Assembly: GCF_023913515.1 (NCBI RefSeq)
Contig: NZ_CP099391.1
Span: 1,860,001-1,924,000 of the forward strand
DNA: 64,000 bases
Source: Natronococcus sp. CG52
Lineage (GTDB): Archaea > Halobacteriota > Halobacteria > Halobacteriales > Natrialbaceae
Reading direction: 5' to 3'
Under the pieces are notes generated by a model, which was not told the DNA's origin, searched no databases, and saw nothing but the letters and a program-made list of their open reading frames with translations. Positions 1-8,846 of the stretch are shown here, one piece after another. Every line of letters starts with the position of its first letter. The first letter of the stretch is position 1. Position numbers and translations under genes: made by a program.

Positions 1-611
1 GCGGACTCCGAATTCTCGAGATCGTCGACGCTCAGTTCGATCTCGTCGATCTCCGGCGTCGTTTCGCGGCCGTCGCCGGCTTCGGCCGCTCGGACGTCCG
101 CACCCGTGACCGTTCCCCGCTCGACGCGGGCCTCGAGGTTTTCGAGCGGCTCCGCCGACGTCTCGCTCGGAAGCGACGCGGCCGCGTCGTCGACGGAGGA
201 AGACGAGTTCGCCTCGGTGTCGGCGTCCTCGTCCCGTCCGTCGGCGTCGGCAGTCGGCTCGTTCGTCTCGTCGGCCGCGGTCGTCTTCGCCGCCGAGTCG
301 TCGGTCCCGCCCGGTGTGGTCGCACGGGACGATCCGTCCGTTCCGTCTTCGACTGCGGTCTCGGTCGTCGCGCCCTCGCGAGTCGCCTCGCGTTTCCGTT
401 CGTCCGCGTCGTCCGTCTCGGATTCGATCGTCGCGGTACTGCTCGAGGACTCCGGCTCCGAGTCGTCCAGCGAGTCGAGAATGTCGTCGACGCTCCGGTC
501 GGAGACGACCCGCTGCGGGCCGCCGCCGGGTTCGAGGTCGTCACCGGAGTCGGCGCCGTCGGCCGACGCGCTCGAGTCGGAAGCCGACGAGTCCGTGAAT
601 CGGTCGCTCAT
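1..611 (-). CDS. Acidic low-complexity protein, C-terminus cut by window edge
   Basis: An open frame runs from ATG at 611 leftward to the edge with no stop, giving at least 203 residues that start MSDRFTDSSASDSS. It is extremely rich in Asp, Glu, Ser, Thr and Ala and almost lacks hydrophobic residues, so the visible part looks like a disordered acidic tail of the haloarchaeal type. A short segment near residues 37-50 (VVSDRSVDDILDSLDD) and the end (EIDEIELSVDDLE) look more ordered. I see no signal peptide and no known domain. The opposite-strand open frames have basic compositions and are shadows. It lies 96 bp downstream of the YihY-like gene on the same strand and may be co-transcribed with it. 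Function unknown. Confidence 0.75.
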   Translation of the reverse strand, partial: MSDRFTDSSASDSSASADGADSGDDLEPGGGPQRVVSDRSVDDILDSLDDSEPESSSSTATIESETDDADERKREATREGATTETAVEDGTDGSSRATTPGGTDDSAAKTTAADETNEPTADADGRDEDADTEANSSSSVDDAAASLPSETSAEPLENLEARVERGTVTGADVRAAEAGDGRETTPEIDEIELSVDDLENSES

Positions 612-706
612 GGTGGAGGTGTGTCGCTGCCGACGGCATAATCTTTCCCCATGAAACCGGTTCGAAGAACGAACGGTTGACGCACCGCTGAACGCCGTTT
701 GCCCTC

Positions 707-1507
707 TTACTCAGGTTCTTCCGCCAGAGTTGGATGCGAGCGGACGACGTTGATGACGGCACCTACGAGGATCAGTATGCCGGCGAAGTACAGCCAGGTG
801 ACGAACAGAATGACGGCACCAACGGCGCCGTAGGCGGCGTACCGGCCGGCGTTCGCCGCGTAAATCTGGAAGCCGGCCTGGAGAACCGTCCAGCCGACGG
901 CGGCGAAGATCGCACCCGGGAAAACCTCGCGGACGGTGACGGAGATCGGCGGCAGCACGTAGTAGATCGGCAGGAAGACCAGAACGAGCCCGATCAACAG
1001 CGTCACCCAGCTAAGCAGGCCGGCGAACGGGATCACGCCGGCCGCGATACCGAGCAGCGTTCCGACGACGATCATCAGGACGATCGCACCCGTTCCGGCG
1101 AGGATCACGGTGAAGCCGTCCCGGATCTCGTCGAGCAGCGTATCCTCCGCAACCTCGTCGTAGACTCTGTCGAACGCGAGGCTGAGTCCGCGAAAGACCT
1201 TGAGGGCGCCCCAGGAGGCGACGCCGAGGGCGACGACCGTCGCCTGCGTACGGCCCGACTCCGTCGTGAGCGCCTCGGTCACCAGCTCTTCGCCCGCGGG
1301 CGGAAGAAAGTCACCGGTGACCAGTATCAGCCGCTCGGCGGCCGCCTGTCCGCCGAGCAACGAACCGACGACGAGCGCGAGCAGGACCAGCGGGATCAGC
1401 GAGACGAACGCGTAGTAGGCGAATCCGGCCGCGAGAAAGGAGACGTCGCGGTCGCTCGCCGTCCGGTAGATCGAAACGACCGTCTCCGACAGCTCCGTCG
1501 TATCCAT
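707..1507 (-). CDS. YihY/BrkB family inner-membrane protein
   Basis: This 266-aa protein carries the YihY/virulence factor BrkB signature: an N-terminal helix with a DVSFLAAGFAYYAFVSLIPL stretch, followed by about six hydrophobic segments. The family was once called ribonuclease BN, but no nuclease activity is credited to it and its role is unknown, possibly transport. I chose ATG 1507 (MDTTELS) over a TTG nine codons upstream because homologues begin near this point. The C-terminus (TLAEEPE) is acidic and cytoplasmic. The next gene upstream, the CAP-domain protein, is on the same strand 87 bp away. Confidence 0.9.
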   Translation of the reverse strand: MDTTELSETVVSIYRTASDRDVSFLAAGFAYYAFVSLIPLVLLALVVGSLLGGQAAAERLILVTGDFLPPAGEELVTEALTTESGRTQATVVALGVASWGALKVFRGLSLAFDRVYDEVAEDTLLDEIRDGFTVILAGTGAIVLMIVVGTLLGIAAGVIPFAGLLSWVTLLIGLVLVFLPIYYVLPPISVTVREVFPGAIFAAVGWTVLQAGFQIYAANAGRYAAYGAVGAVILFVTWLYFAGILILVGAVINVVRSHPTLAEEPE

Positions 1508-1594
1508 ACGGGGTTCTACGCGAACGAGAACCAAGAGTCTTCGACTTGCTTACAGTACAGAACCGCTGACGGGCAGCCCGATATTCGGCAATCC

Positions 1595-2353
1595 TTACCA
1601 CTCGTGACAGAAGTTGTGCGTCGCGAAGACGCGGCCGTCGTCCTCGAGGACGATCCCGACGCCGCCGCGGTCCCAGGCGTGGGGGACGTTCTCCTCTAAG
1701 ATCGCCTCCCGGTGATCGGTGGAGTTCATCCACTGATTGACGAGCCCCTCCGCCAGCCCCTCCGCGGTCTGGTACTCGACGGTTCCGTCGTCGCCGGGCT
1801 GTTCGACCGGTCTGTCGATCCAGGTCATGGCGATGTTCTCGCCGTAGCCCCGGCAGTAGTTGTCGACATCGTTAAACCGGTCGTAGGGTTGCTCCCCGTC
1901 GGGGTTCGTGTGAGCGAAGTACTCGCGCTCGGCCATGTCGCCGCTGTGTGCGCGCGAGACGGAGGCGACCGTCCCGTCCCACTCGAGCGGCTCGAGGCCG
2001 TGTTCGGCTCGTCGGTCGTTGACCTCGGCGTGGACGAAGTCCTCGACACCCGGGGAGGAGACCGTCTCGACGCGGGTCTCGTAGCTCGTCTCACCGGGAT
2101 CGTCCGGATCGGTCACGTCCGGATTGCGTTCGCCGGCCGGCGGCGGGTCGGAACTCGGCGACGGCTGTCCGTCGATACCGATCTCGTCGATCTCCGCTAC
2201 GTCGTCGACGAGCGACGGACCGATCAGGGCGGCACCGAGGACGATCCCGCCGAGGAGGGCGGCGACGACGAGGAAGTTGATGATTCCGCGCACCACAGCG
2301 CGGTCGGTCTGCCGATCGTCCGGGGCCGAACTCACGGGACGGCGGTCTCCCAT
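1595..2353 (-). CDS. Membrane-anchored CAP-domain (SCP/PR1-like) protein
   Basis: This 252-aa protein has a short charged N-terminus, one transmembrane segment at about residues 25-45 (FLVVAALLGGIVLGAALIG), an acidic linker and a C-terminal CAP domain from about residue 100. CAP hallmarks are visible: HSGDMAEREYFAHTNPDG, GENIAMTW, VNQWMNSTDHREAIL and a final HNFCHEW strand. The His residues (HSGDM, HTNP, DHREAI) fit the family's conserved cavity. The topology is type II, so the domain faces the outside. Archaeal and bacterial CAP proteins have no single agreed function. The start is ATG 2353. Confidence 0.88.
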   Translation of the reverse strand: MGDRRPVSSAPDDRQTDRAVVRGIINFLVVAALLGGIVLGAALIGPSLVDDVAEIDEIGIDGQPSPSSDPPPAGERNPDVTDPDDPGETSYETRVETVSSPGVEDFVHAEVNDRRAEHGLEPLEWDGTVASVSRAHSGDMAEREYFAHTNPDGEQPYDRFNDVDNYCRGYGENIAMTWIDRPVEQPGDDGTVEYQTAEGLAEGLVNQWMNSTDHREAILEENVPHAWDRGGVGIVLEDDGRVFATHNFCHEW

Positions 2354-2452
2354 CGTACCGAACGATGAGCCTGCGAGACAAGAGCGTCGCGGTTGCTCGC
2401 AGTCGCTGACACACCGTTGAAACGATCGCGAACGCCGCCGGCTTCGGGCGCG

Positions 2453-2764
2453 TCACTCTTCGCCGAAGATCGTCTCGTGGAAGCCGATCACGAGTCCGGG
2501 CACGACGGCCATGAAGAGGTGTTCTTCGAGCGGAATGCCGGCGACGTCGATACCGGTCCGGAGTTTGATGTCGAAGACGCCTACCGCGAGGGTGTACCGG
2601 TCCCAGACGTAGGCGATCGGGTAGAGCGCGAGGATCGTCACGCCCGCCTTGCGAAGCGCGTTCGCGCGTCGAAGCAGGAGGGCGGCGACGGCTCCCCAGA
2701 ACAGCTCCGTCACGAGGTACGTGTATCGGCCGAAGACGCTGATATCGGGCACCATATTCCCCAT
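2453..2764 (-). CDS. Lycopene cyclase domain-containing small membrane protein
   Basis: This 103-aa protein has three predicted membrane spans and the PLEEHLFMAVVPGL motif typical of the CrtYcd/lycopene cyclase domain, preceded by DRYTLAVGVFDI. Full archaeal beta-cyclases (CrtY, about 230 aa) contain two such halves; this gene encodes only one, like the bacterial heterodimer subunits. It may pair with another half elsewhere, or be a carotenoid-membrane protein of different activity. The start is taken at ATG 2764 (MGNMVPDIS); a second ATG lies three codons later. An upstream extension would overlap the divergent CBS gene and looks non-coding. Confidence 0.8.
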   Translation of the reverse strand: MGNMVPDISVFGRYTYLVTELFWGAVAALLLRRANALRKAGVTILALYPIAYVWDRYTLAVGVFDIKLRTGIDVAGIPLEEHLFMAVVPGLVIGFHETIFGEE

Positions 2765-2821
2765 ACGGCGTCTATCACAAAAGTACGCCGACGGTCCCCA
2801 CCCGGCAACACCGTGCGGTAT

Positions 2822-2829
2822 GTTAAATA
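2822..2829 (+). promoter_or_regulatory. TATA box of the CBS-HPF gene
   Basis: GTTAAATA ends 29 nt before ATG 2859, the spacing expected when transcription begins at or just before the start codon (leaderless mRNA). The surrounding 95-bp divergent intergenic region also has to hold the promoter of the lycopene-cyclase-domain gene. Confidence 0.6.
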
Positions 2830-2858
2830 CGCCGGCGTGAGTACGTTCGGTCCGTACG

Positions 2859-4016
2859 ATGAATATCGCTGATATCGCCACGAAGGATTACATCGAAGTC
2901 GACGTTGGCAAGCGCATGGGGAAGGTCCGTTCCACGTTCGAGGACGGCAACCCCAAGGGGATCATCGTCACCGACGACGGAGCATACGAGGGCGTCATCA
3001 GCGAGCGGGAGGTCCTCCAGTCTCACGTCGAAGACGACGCGAAGGTGGCCGCACTAATCAAACCCAGCCGAAACTCGCCGGCCCCGAAGATCGACCGGCA
3101 GGAAGACGTCCGAGAGACCGCTCGGATGCTGATCGAGAGCAACGCGAAGGTCGCACCGGTCTTCGAGAACGACGAACTCTGGGGCGTCATCACCGACGAC
3201 GCCATCCTCGAGGCGGTCCTCGAGAACCTCGACGCGCTCACCGTCGAGGACATCTACACGTCCGATCCCGTCACGCTGCAGGAGGGCGACGGGGTCGGCA
3301 AGGCGATCAATCACCTGCGAGAACACGGCATCTCGCGGCTGCCGATTCTGAACGAGAACGGGTTCCTCACCGGCGTCGTGACGACGTACGATATCGCCGA
3401 CTTCGTCATTCGCGAGAACCACTCGACGACGACCGGTGACCGGGTCGGAGACACCCAGCGGCTGCTCGACGTCCCGATCTACGATATCATGACCAGTCCC
3501 GTCAAGACGACGACGCTCGACGCCACCGCCCAGGAGGCCGTCGAGACGATGCTCGAGGAGGACTACGCGGGGCTGATGGTCACGCCGGAGGACGACGCCC
3601 GGGTCGTTATCGGCGTCATCACCAAAACCGACGTGCTGCGGGCACTGACGTTCACCGAGGAGGAGCACATGGACGTCCAGATCACGAACATCTCGATGCT
3701 GGATACGATCACCCGGGAGGGGATCGTCGAGAGCATCCAGGACGTCTCCGAGAAGTACGCCGACATGCAGGTGATGCACGCTCACGTCCGCTTCAAAGAA
3801 CACAAGGAGAAGCTTCGGGGCACGCCGCTGGTTCAGTGTCAGATCCGCCTGCGGACCAACAAGGGTCAGGTCGCCGGCACCGGCGAGGGGTACGGCGCCG
3901 AGAACGCCTTCCGCGTCGCGCTGGACAAACTCGAGCGCAACGTGCTCGAACTCAAGGGCGTCACCAGCGACGAGGAGTACCGCGGCCAGCTGCTACGGAA
4001 GTTGAACGAACTGTAA
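2859..4016 (+). CDS. Four-CBS-domain protein fused to an HPF/RaiA-like domain
   Basis: This 385-aa protein holds four CBS units (about 1-60, 65-125, 130-190 and 205-275). Each has the typical sheet-helix pattern with GVI/GVV turns, for example DELWGVITDDAILEAV and GFLTGVVTTYDIADFV. A C-terminal region (about 280-385) resembles the sigma-54 modulation/ribosome hibernation (RaiA/HPF) fold, with HAHVRFKEHKEK, CQIRLRTNKGQVAGTGEG and AFRVALDKLERNVL. CBS tandems usually bind adenine nucleotides such as AMP or ATP. The fusion suggests nucleotide-sensing control of ribosomes (inference). A TATA box at 2822 indicates a leaderless, singly transcribed gene. Confidence 0.9.
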   Translation: MNIADIATKDYIEVDVGKRMGKVRSTFEDGNPKGIIVTDDGAYEGVISEREVLQSHVEDDAKVAALIKPSRNSPAPKIDRQEDVRETARMLIESNAKVAPVFENDELWGVITDDAILEAVLENLDALTVEDIYTSDPVTLQEGDGVGKAINHLREHGISRLPILNENGFLTGVVTTYDIADFVIRENHSTTTGDRVGDTQRLLDVPIYDIMTSPVKTTTLDATAQEAVETMLEEDYAGLMVTPEDDARVVIGVITKTDVLRALTFTEEEHMDVQITNISMLDTITREGIVESIQDVSEKYADMQVMHAHVRFKEHKEKLRGTPLVQCQIRLRTNKGQVAGTGEGYGAENAFRVALDKLERNVLELKGVTSDEEYRGQLLRKLNEL

Positions 4017-4087
4017 CCGCGTAACCGAACTGCTGCCGTCTCGCGTTTTTGACCGAGCCGTTCGTTGCCGCGCGATCGACCCAGGAG

Positions 4088-4828
4088 TCAGAACTGCGTC
4101 GTCTCGTCGCCCCCCTCGAGTCCCGTCTCCGTGATCCGGAACTGGACCGAGCCGCCGACGGACTTCGAGCGGTGCTTCTCGAGGGTTGCGCGGCGATTCC
4201 CACCGCGGAAGCGCTCGATCCGGATGACGGTCCCGGTCCAGTGCTCTAAGGTGTTGCCGCCGAGCGGGCGCGTTCGATCGGAGTCGGGATCGGCGAACAC
4301 CTGGTTCGTGAGGACGACCGCGAGCTCGTGTTTGCGCGCGAGCGAGAGCAGGTGCGTGATCTGGCGGGCCACGCCGCGAAGCGCCTCGCCGTCGTCGCCC
4401 TCGCCGGTCCGCTCGAGGCGATAGAAGCCGGTTGCGCTGTCGAGGACGATCAGCGACGCCCGTTCGGCGAACTCCTCGGCGTCGCGGACGGCCTCCTCCT
4501 GTTCGCCGAAGTCGAGCGCGTCCTCGATAACGATCCGCGAGGCGACCGTCTCGAGGTCGTCCGTCTCCCCGCTCGATCCCGACCGTGCGCCGCGCTCGTC
4601 GACGCGCGCGTCGAGCAGTTGCTGGAACCGATCGACCGAGACGCCCTCGGTGTCGATGTAGACGGCGGTCTCTCCCGCGGCGGCCGTCTCGACCGCCGCC
4701 GAGAGCGCGAGATTCGTCTTGCCGGCGGCCGGCGGACCGTACAGCTGCGTGACAGTCCCGCGTTCGAACCCCCCGTCGAGTAACTCGTCGACCGGCGTAC
4801 AGCCGGTCGGAATCGGCTCGTCGTTCAC
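4088..4828 (-). CDS. radB: DNA repair and recombination protein RadB
   Basis: This 246-aa RecA/RadA paralogue has Walker A GPPAAGKTN at about residues 31-39, a Walker B region ASLIVLDSATGF, and ends without the N-terminal helix-hairpin-helix domain of RadA. It starts with PTGCTPVDELLDGGFERGTVTQLYG as RadB proteins do. RadB is the archaeal recombination mediator that assists RadA loading. Translation starts at GTG 4828. It is divergent from the RNase H-fold gene at 4934 with 105 bp between, so the two share a regulatory region. Its 3' end faces the CBS gene. Confidence 0.95.
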   Translation of the reverse strand: MNDEPIPTGCTPVDELLDGGFERGTVTQLYGPPAAGKTNLALSAAVETAAAGETAVYIDTEGVSVDRFQQLLDARVDERGARSGSSGETDDLETVASRIVIEDALDFGEQEEAVRDAEEFAERASLIVLDSATGFYRLERTGEGDDGEALRGVARQITHLLSLARKHELAVVLTNQVFADPDSDRTRPLGGNTLEHWTGTVIRIERFRGGNRRATLEKHRSKSVGGSVQFRITETGLEGGDETTQF

Positions 4829-4933
4829 GGGTGGTATTGGCAGGTTACGAGCAAAAACCCCCCGAAATCAGTCGCGGTTCGATCGGGAATCGATTCGCGT
4901 ACGTTTATTCGAGCCGGCGACGAAGGGCGTGGC

Positions 4934-5698
4934 GTGATCGTCGTCGCCACGTCAGATTTCGAGGTGTACCACGGCGTCGTCAACGAACTCCGCGACCGCG
5001 GATCCGCGTTTACGACCGTCGAACCCGGTGATCCGCTCCCGGACGAGACCACCGTCGTCGTCACCGGGACGGACCACGCCGACGACTTCGCGGGCGTGAC
5101 GACCATCGTCGCCGACCCCGAACAGCCGCGACGCGCCGTCGACCAGGCTCTGACCGCCGTTCGTGGCGACGGCGGACGGACGATCATCGGCGTCGATCCG
5201 GGCCGAAAACCCGGTATCGCCGTCCTGGCGGGTGACATGGTCGTCGCCGCGTTCCAGGTGCCGCTGTCCGACGCCGTCGACGTCATCCAGCGCGAGACCG
5301 ACGAGGCCCCCTCGCCGGTCGTCCGGATCGGCGACGGCTCTCGCCTCCAGAGCGCGACGCTCGTCAACGACCTCGAGGACGTCCGCGTCGAACTCGTCGA
5401 CGAGACGGGGACGACACCCTACCTCGGAACGGGATCGAGGGGGATGGGCGACGTCCTCGCCGCGGTGAACATCGCCCGTCTCGAGGGCGAGGAGATCGAC
5501 ACGCGCGAGATCGAACCGACGGCGGGAGAACTCCAGATGATTAAAGATCGCGCGCGCGAGCAGAGCGAGACGAACCGTGCGATCGACGAGATGCTCGCGC
5601 GCCGCGTGGCCGCGGGCGAGTTGACGATCGACGAGGCACTCGCGGAGCACCGGGGCGACTCGAGCGAGGGCGACGATTCGGATGCGGACGGAAGCTAA
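4934..5698 (+). CDS. RuvC/YqgF-like RNase H-fold protein
   Basis: This 254-aa protein starts at GTG 4934, about 25 nt after a TTTATTC box. Residues 1-80 form a small alpha/beta region without a recognised family. From residue 83 an RNase H-like core appears: IIGVDPGRKPGIAVL (Asp88 on strand 1), VELVDETGTTPYL (Glu157, like the DERLTT motif of YqgF) and RGMGDVLAAVNIAR (Asp173, like the KVDAIAAV helix of YqgF/RuvC). Asp88, Glu157 and Asp173 could form a metal-binding triad. The C-terminal 70 residues are charged, partly helical and acidic. Divergent pairing with radB hints at recombination or repair. I know no experimental work on it. Confidence 0.8.
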   Translation: MIVVATSDFEVYHGVVNELRDRGSAFTTVEPGDPLPDETTVVVTGTDHADDFAGVTTIVADPEQPRRAVDQALTAVRGDGGRTIIGVDPGRKPGIAVLAGDMVVAAFQVPLSDAVDVIQRETDEAPSPVVRIGDGSRLQSATLVNDLEDVRVELVDETGTTPYLGTGSRGMGDVLAAVNIARLEGEEIDTREIEPTAGELQMIKDRAREQSETNRAIDEMLARRVAAGELTIDEALAEHRGDSSEGDDSDADGS

Positions 5699-5709
5699 TC
5701 CTCCGCGTC

Positions 5710-6417
5710 TCAGTTCTTCCACTCACCCGGCTCCGCGCCGTATACCTCGCCCTTCGCCTGCCGGTCGCTCGGCCACTTCGCGATCGCGAGAAGGGCGAGG
5801 TAGAACACGGCTAGGAGTCCGACGACGACGACGCCGTGGATTCCCGGGAGCTCGGCCGCCTCGCTCCACTGCGCTTCGGGGGTGAACAGCGTGACCTTCG
5901 CGACCCACGCGACGCCGAGGACCGCGAACAGGAGCCCGTAGATGCGCCGAACCCGCCGGGACAGCGCCTCGCGTGCAGTCACCTTGAACGTCGGATGCCG
6001 GAGGTCGTTGCCCAGTTCCTCGCGCCACCGCGAGTGCTCGACGCCCGACGGCTCGAGTGCGTTCGCGAAGACGTTCTCCTGGAAGAAGCGGACGCGAGCG
6101 CGGTAGAGATCGTAGAACCGATACCGTCGGACCTCGTAGGAGAGGAAGATACACAGGATCACGATACCGACCAGCAGCAGGTATGCGGGCATGTCGGGGC
6201 TCGAGAACACCACGGACAGCAGCGCCGCGATGACCGTGATCGCCCAGTTCGTCGTCTGGTCGATCCGGTCCTGTGAGCTGGTCGCCTGACTGACCTCTCC
6301 CCGATAGTAGTGGGGAAGTGCGGAGAGAAGCGCCTCCGCGTCGTCCGCGATTTCGGCAGCGATCTCCTGGTCTTCCGGCTCCAGAGGACTATCGGTGTGT
6401 TCGGCGTCACTACTCAT
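5710..6417 (-). CDS. DUF2270 family membrane protein
   Basis: This 235-aa protein matches DUF2270: an HYYRGEVSQATSSQDRIDQT segment, then TTNWAITVIAALLSVVFSSP leading into a first membrane hairpin, RRYRFYDLYRARVRFFQENVF, and a second helical pair near the C-terminus (about 165-220). Four membrane spans are predicted. Its function is unknown. I chose ATG 6417 (MSSDAEH), seven codons inside the longest frame, because the extra residues are not acidic. It ends 11 bp after the RNase H-fold gene, convergently. Confidence 0.88.
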   Translation of the reverse strand: MSSDAEHTDSPLEPEDQEIAAEIADDAEALLSALPHYYRGEVSQATSSQDRIDQTTNWAITVIAALLSVVFSSPDMPAYLLLVGIVILCIFLSYEVRRYRFYDLYRARVRFFQENVFANALEPSGVEHSRWREELGNDLRHPTFKVTAREALSRRVRRIYGLLFAVLGVAWVAKVTLFTPEAQWSEAAELPGIHGVVVVGLLAVFYLALLAIAKWPSDRQAKGEVYGAEPGEWKN

Positions 6418-6645
6418 GCGTATACTATCGACGCGCACGGAGATAACCGCGCCAGCCGCACAGTCACTCGAACGGCGTCAGCCGCGCCGCGTGGACCTCT
6501 TTCCGGCCGTGGAATACCGCTACAAGACGAAATTCGGCGATACCGGCTGCGGTCGCCGACGGCGCTTTCGGTGTCGAAGGCACGACCGGTGAGACGACGG
6601 TCGCTTTCATCGAACGGAACTCCACCCGACGCGCTGCCCTCGGGG

Positions 6646-7611
6646 CTAGGCGTCGGTCTCCTCGCCGCTGACCGCCAGGGAGACGTGGGCTTCGGCGGAG
6701 TCGGCCGACGGCTCCGCCGGCACCTCGTCCGGATACAGCAGCCAGACGAACCGGGCGTCCGCGTCCGTCGTCGGCTCGAGGTCCTGTTCGTACGTTTCGG
6801 TCTCGCCGTCGTCGACCGCGACGTCGAACCGGTCGAGTTCGCGCTGGTCCGCGACGGTCCCGTCGTCGAGTTCCTGCTCGAGCGCGACGACCGTGTAGCT
6901 CCTCGGCTCGGATTCGTGGTTGTCGATCCCGACGAGGACTGACTCGGTCGTTCCCGGTTCGAGCACCGGTGTCTCGGACTCGTCCGTCAGCAGATCGCCG
7001 TCGGAGTCGAGCAGCGAGATCGCCGAGAAGCCGTCTTCCTCGTTCAGTTCGGGTCCGTAGCCGGCGTGATGGTCGGCAATCGCGAAGCCGACTGCGCCGA
7101 CGGCGATCACAACCGCGACGGCGAGCGAAAGCGTCAGCGCGAGGTCGGTGACGCCGCTGGGTCGGAGCGCAGCCGTTCTCCGTCGCAACCACTCCCGGTA
7201 CGGCACGCGAAGCCTGTCAGCGGGCGGAACCGCCCGTCGACGACGAACGGCGACGGCGGTTATCGCCACGGTGACGAGCGACACCGCGATCAGCGTCGGT
7301 CCGAGCCGAATTCCCCAGGGCGTCACGTTCATCGCCAGTCCGACCGTCGATACCACGATCACGCTCGCGACGACCGAGAGCGAGAGGCGGTCGACTCCGT
7401 CGACGACTCGCTCGCGGTTCGGAAACAGCGCGGCGACGACGACGTAGCCGGGGACGAATAGAACGAACGCGAGTCCGACGGGGACGCGAACGGGCGTTTC
7501 GCGGATCGCCGGTACGAACACCGCGACGTTGACGAGTCCGGTTACCAGTACCGCGGCGGCGAGATCCGCCGGCAGCCCTCGAATCGATTCGGACGGTTCG
7601 TATGACCCCAT
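6646..7611 (-). CDS. DUF1616 family membrane protein
   Basis: This 321-aa protein has five hydrophobic segments (about 15-35, 43-63, 78-98, 103-122 and 155-178) followed by an extracellular beta-rich domain (185-321) containing the DUF1616 patterns VGIDNHESEPRSYTVVALEQ and VWLLYPDE. In haloarchaea DUF1616 genes commonly lie beside S-layer or surface-glycan genes, which fits the glycan region that follows, but no enzymatic role is known to me. The 228 bp to the DUF2270 gene hold no convincing gene. Confidence 0.88.
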   Translation of the reverse strand: MGSYEPSESIRGLPADLAAAVLVTGLVNVAVFVPAIRETPVRVPVGLAFVLFVPGYVVVAALFPNRERVVDGVDRLSLSVVASVIVVSTVGLAMNVTPWGIRLGPTLIAVSLVTVAITAVAVRRRRAVPPADRLRVPYREWLRRRTAALRPSGVTDLALTLSLAVAVVIAVGAVGFAIADHHAGYGPELNEEDGFSAISLLDSDGDLLTDESETPVLEPGTTESVLVGIDNHESEPRSYTVVALEQELDDGTVADQRELDRFDVAVDDGETETYEQDLEPTTDADARFVWLLYPDEVPAEPSADSAEAHVSLAVSGEETDA

Positions 7612-7942
7612 CGACCCTGTGCTTCCACGTTCGACGAATAAAACCCGTTAGTCGTCGCTCCGAACGGTCACCGGCGGGTGAACGAGCCGAACGTCGGGGA
7701 CGCGACGCGTACGCGGCTCGAGCCGCTGATCGATCGAGCCGCGCTGCCGATATTCCCTCCCGTCGAGAAATATCGGGTTACGCCGATCGTCGCGCGGAAA
7801 TCCGGCGTTATCCCCCCACAGTTTCAAACGCCCGTTCGATGTACTCTCGGCGGATGTCTCGCGTGTCGCACGTTTCGATGCTCGCTCGGTTCTTCCGCCT
7901 CTCGCGGAGTGCCGCCACCGAAAGCCGTATGAAGAGGTGCCT
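7612..7942. other. Intergenic region, no gene seen
   Basis: These 331 bp separate two divergent genes. All open frames here encode basic, Arg/Ser-rich chains unlike haloarchaeal proteins. An AATAAAAC stretch at about 7637-7644 could be part of the DUF1616 promoter. GAGGTG at 7934-7939, just before ATG 7943, could act as a ribosome binding site. Confidence 0.5.
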
Positions 7943-8842
7943 ATGACGACCGATCTCGACGACGACGGCGCCCCGACGATTCGCAAGGGACCGACGGACG
8001 ACCTCGTCTCGAGCGACGACGGACTCGAGGCGCACCTCGGTCGGGACTCCAGGTACGAGCGCGACGACACCGTCGCTCGATCGAACCGGAACCGAAACAC
8101 GGCGCTGGGATTCGCGCTGGTCGGCGCGATCAGCTTCGTCGCCGGCCTCGCCGTCCCCGACGGGCGGCAGGTCCTGTTCGCGCTCGCGGGGATCGGCGGC
8201 TTCGCCGCGGTCCTCACGCACTCACTGGCGCCCGGACGGGTCATCGAGGTCCGAGACGCGGCCCGAGTGTACGAGACCTGTGCGGGTAATATCACCCGAA
8301 CTGCGGCCGAAATCGGAAGAACGGACGACCGGCGTTACGTCCCGGACGCCGGCGACGGCACCGTTACGATTCGGCTGTTCGTCCCTACCGCTTCCGGAGG
8401 CGACGGATCCGGCGCGACCGGTAGCGCGCTCGAGGACGGTTCGGGTCGGGAGGGACTGTTCCTCGAGCCGACCGGCGCGTCGTTCGTCGGCGAACTCGAA
8501 CAGACGCTCGGCGGCGAACTCGCGGACCGTCCCGAGCCGCTGGTCGAACAGTTGACCGCCGCGCTCGCAGAGCGGTTCGAACTCGTCGGTCGCGTCGAGT
8601 CGCTCGTCGACCTCGAGGCCGGACGCGTCGACATCGCGGTCTCGGACGGCGCGTTCGGCCCCGTCGACCAGTTCGACCATCCCGTCGCCTCGACGCTTGC
8701 GGTCGGTCTCGCGACCGGCCTCGAGCGACCGGTCGACGTCGCGGTCACCCCGGAGACGGATCGCGGGGAGTGGCTCGTGAGCTGTCGGTGGGAACGCGAA
8801 GAGAGCGCCAGCGACGCCGGCGACAGGAGTCGTCGCGACTGA
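7943..8842 (+). CDS. Haloarchaeal membrane-anchored protein of unknown function
   Basis: This 299-aa protein has an acidic N-terminus (1-48), two membrane segments (about 52-72 and 76-95, TALGFALVGAISFVAGLAV and FALAGIGGFAAVLTHSLAP) and a long soluble alpha/beta domain (100-299) with repeated glycine-rich turns. I recognise no catalytic motif. The start is ATG 7943; a GTG two codons upstream overlaps a plausible ribosome binding site. It lies 4 bp before the proline dehydrogenase gene and is almost certainly co-transcribed with it, though no functional link is obvious. Confidence 0.8.
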   Translation: MTTDLDDDGAPTIRKGPTDDLVSSDDGLEAHLGRDSRYERDDTVARSNRNRNTALGFALVGAISFVAGLAVPDGRQVLFALAGIGGFAAVLTHSLAPGRVIEVRDAARVYETCAGNITRTAAEIGRTDDRRYVPDAGDGTVTIRLFVPTASGGDGSGATGSALEDGSGREGLFLEPTGASFVGELEQTLGGELADRPEPLVEQLTAALAERFELVGRVESLVDLEAGRVDIAVSDGAFGPVDQFDHPVASTLAVGLATGLERPVDVAVTPETDRGEWLVSCRWEREESASDAGDRSRRD

Positions 8843-8846
8843 GCGC

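Noticed and set aside
4934-5698. RNase H-fold gene as a CRISPR or transposon nuclease
   Set aside because: No CRISPR repeats, Cas genes or transposon ends nearby, and the protein is short and closest to YqgF/RuvC in motif order.
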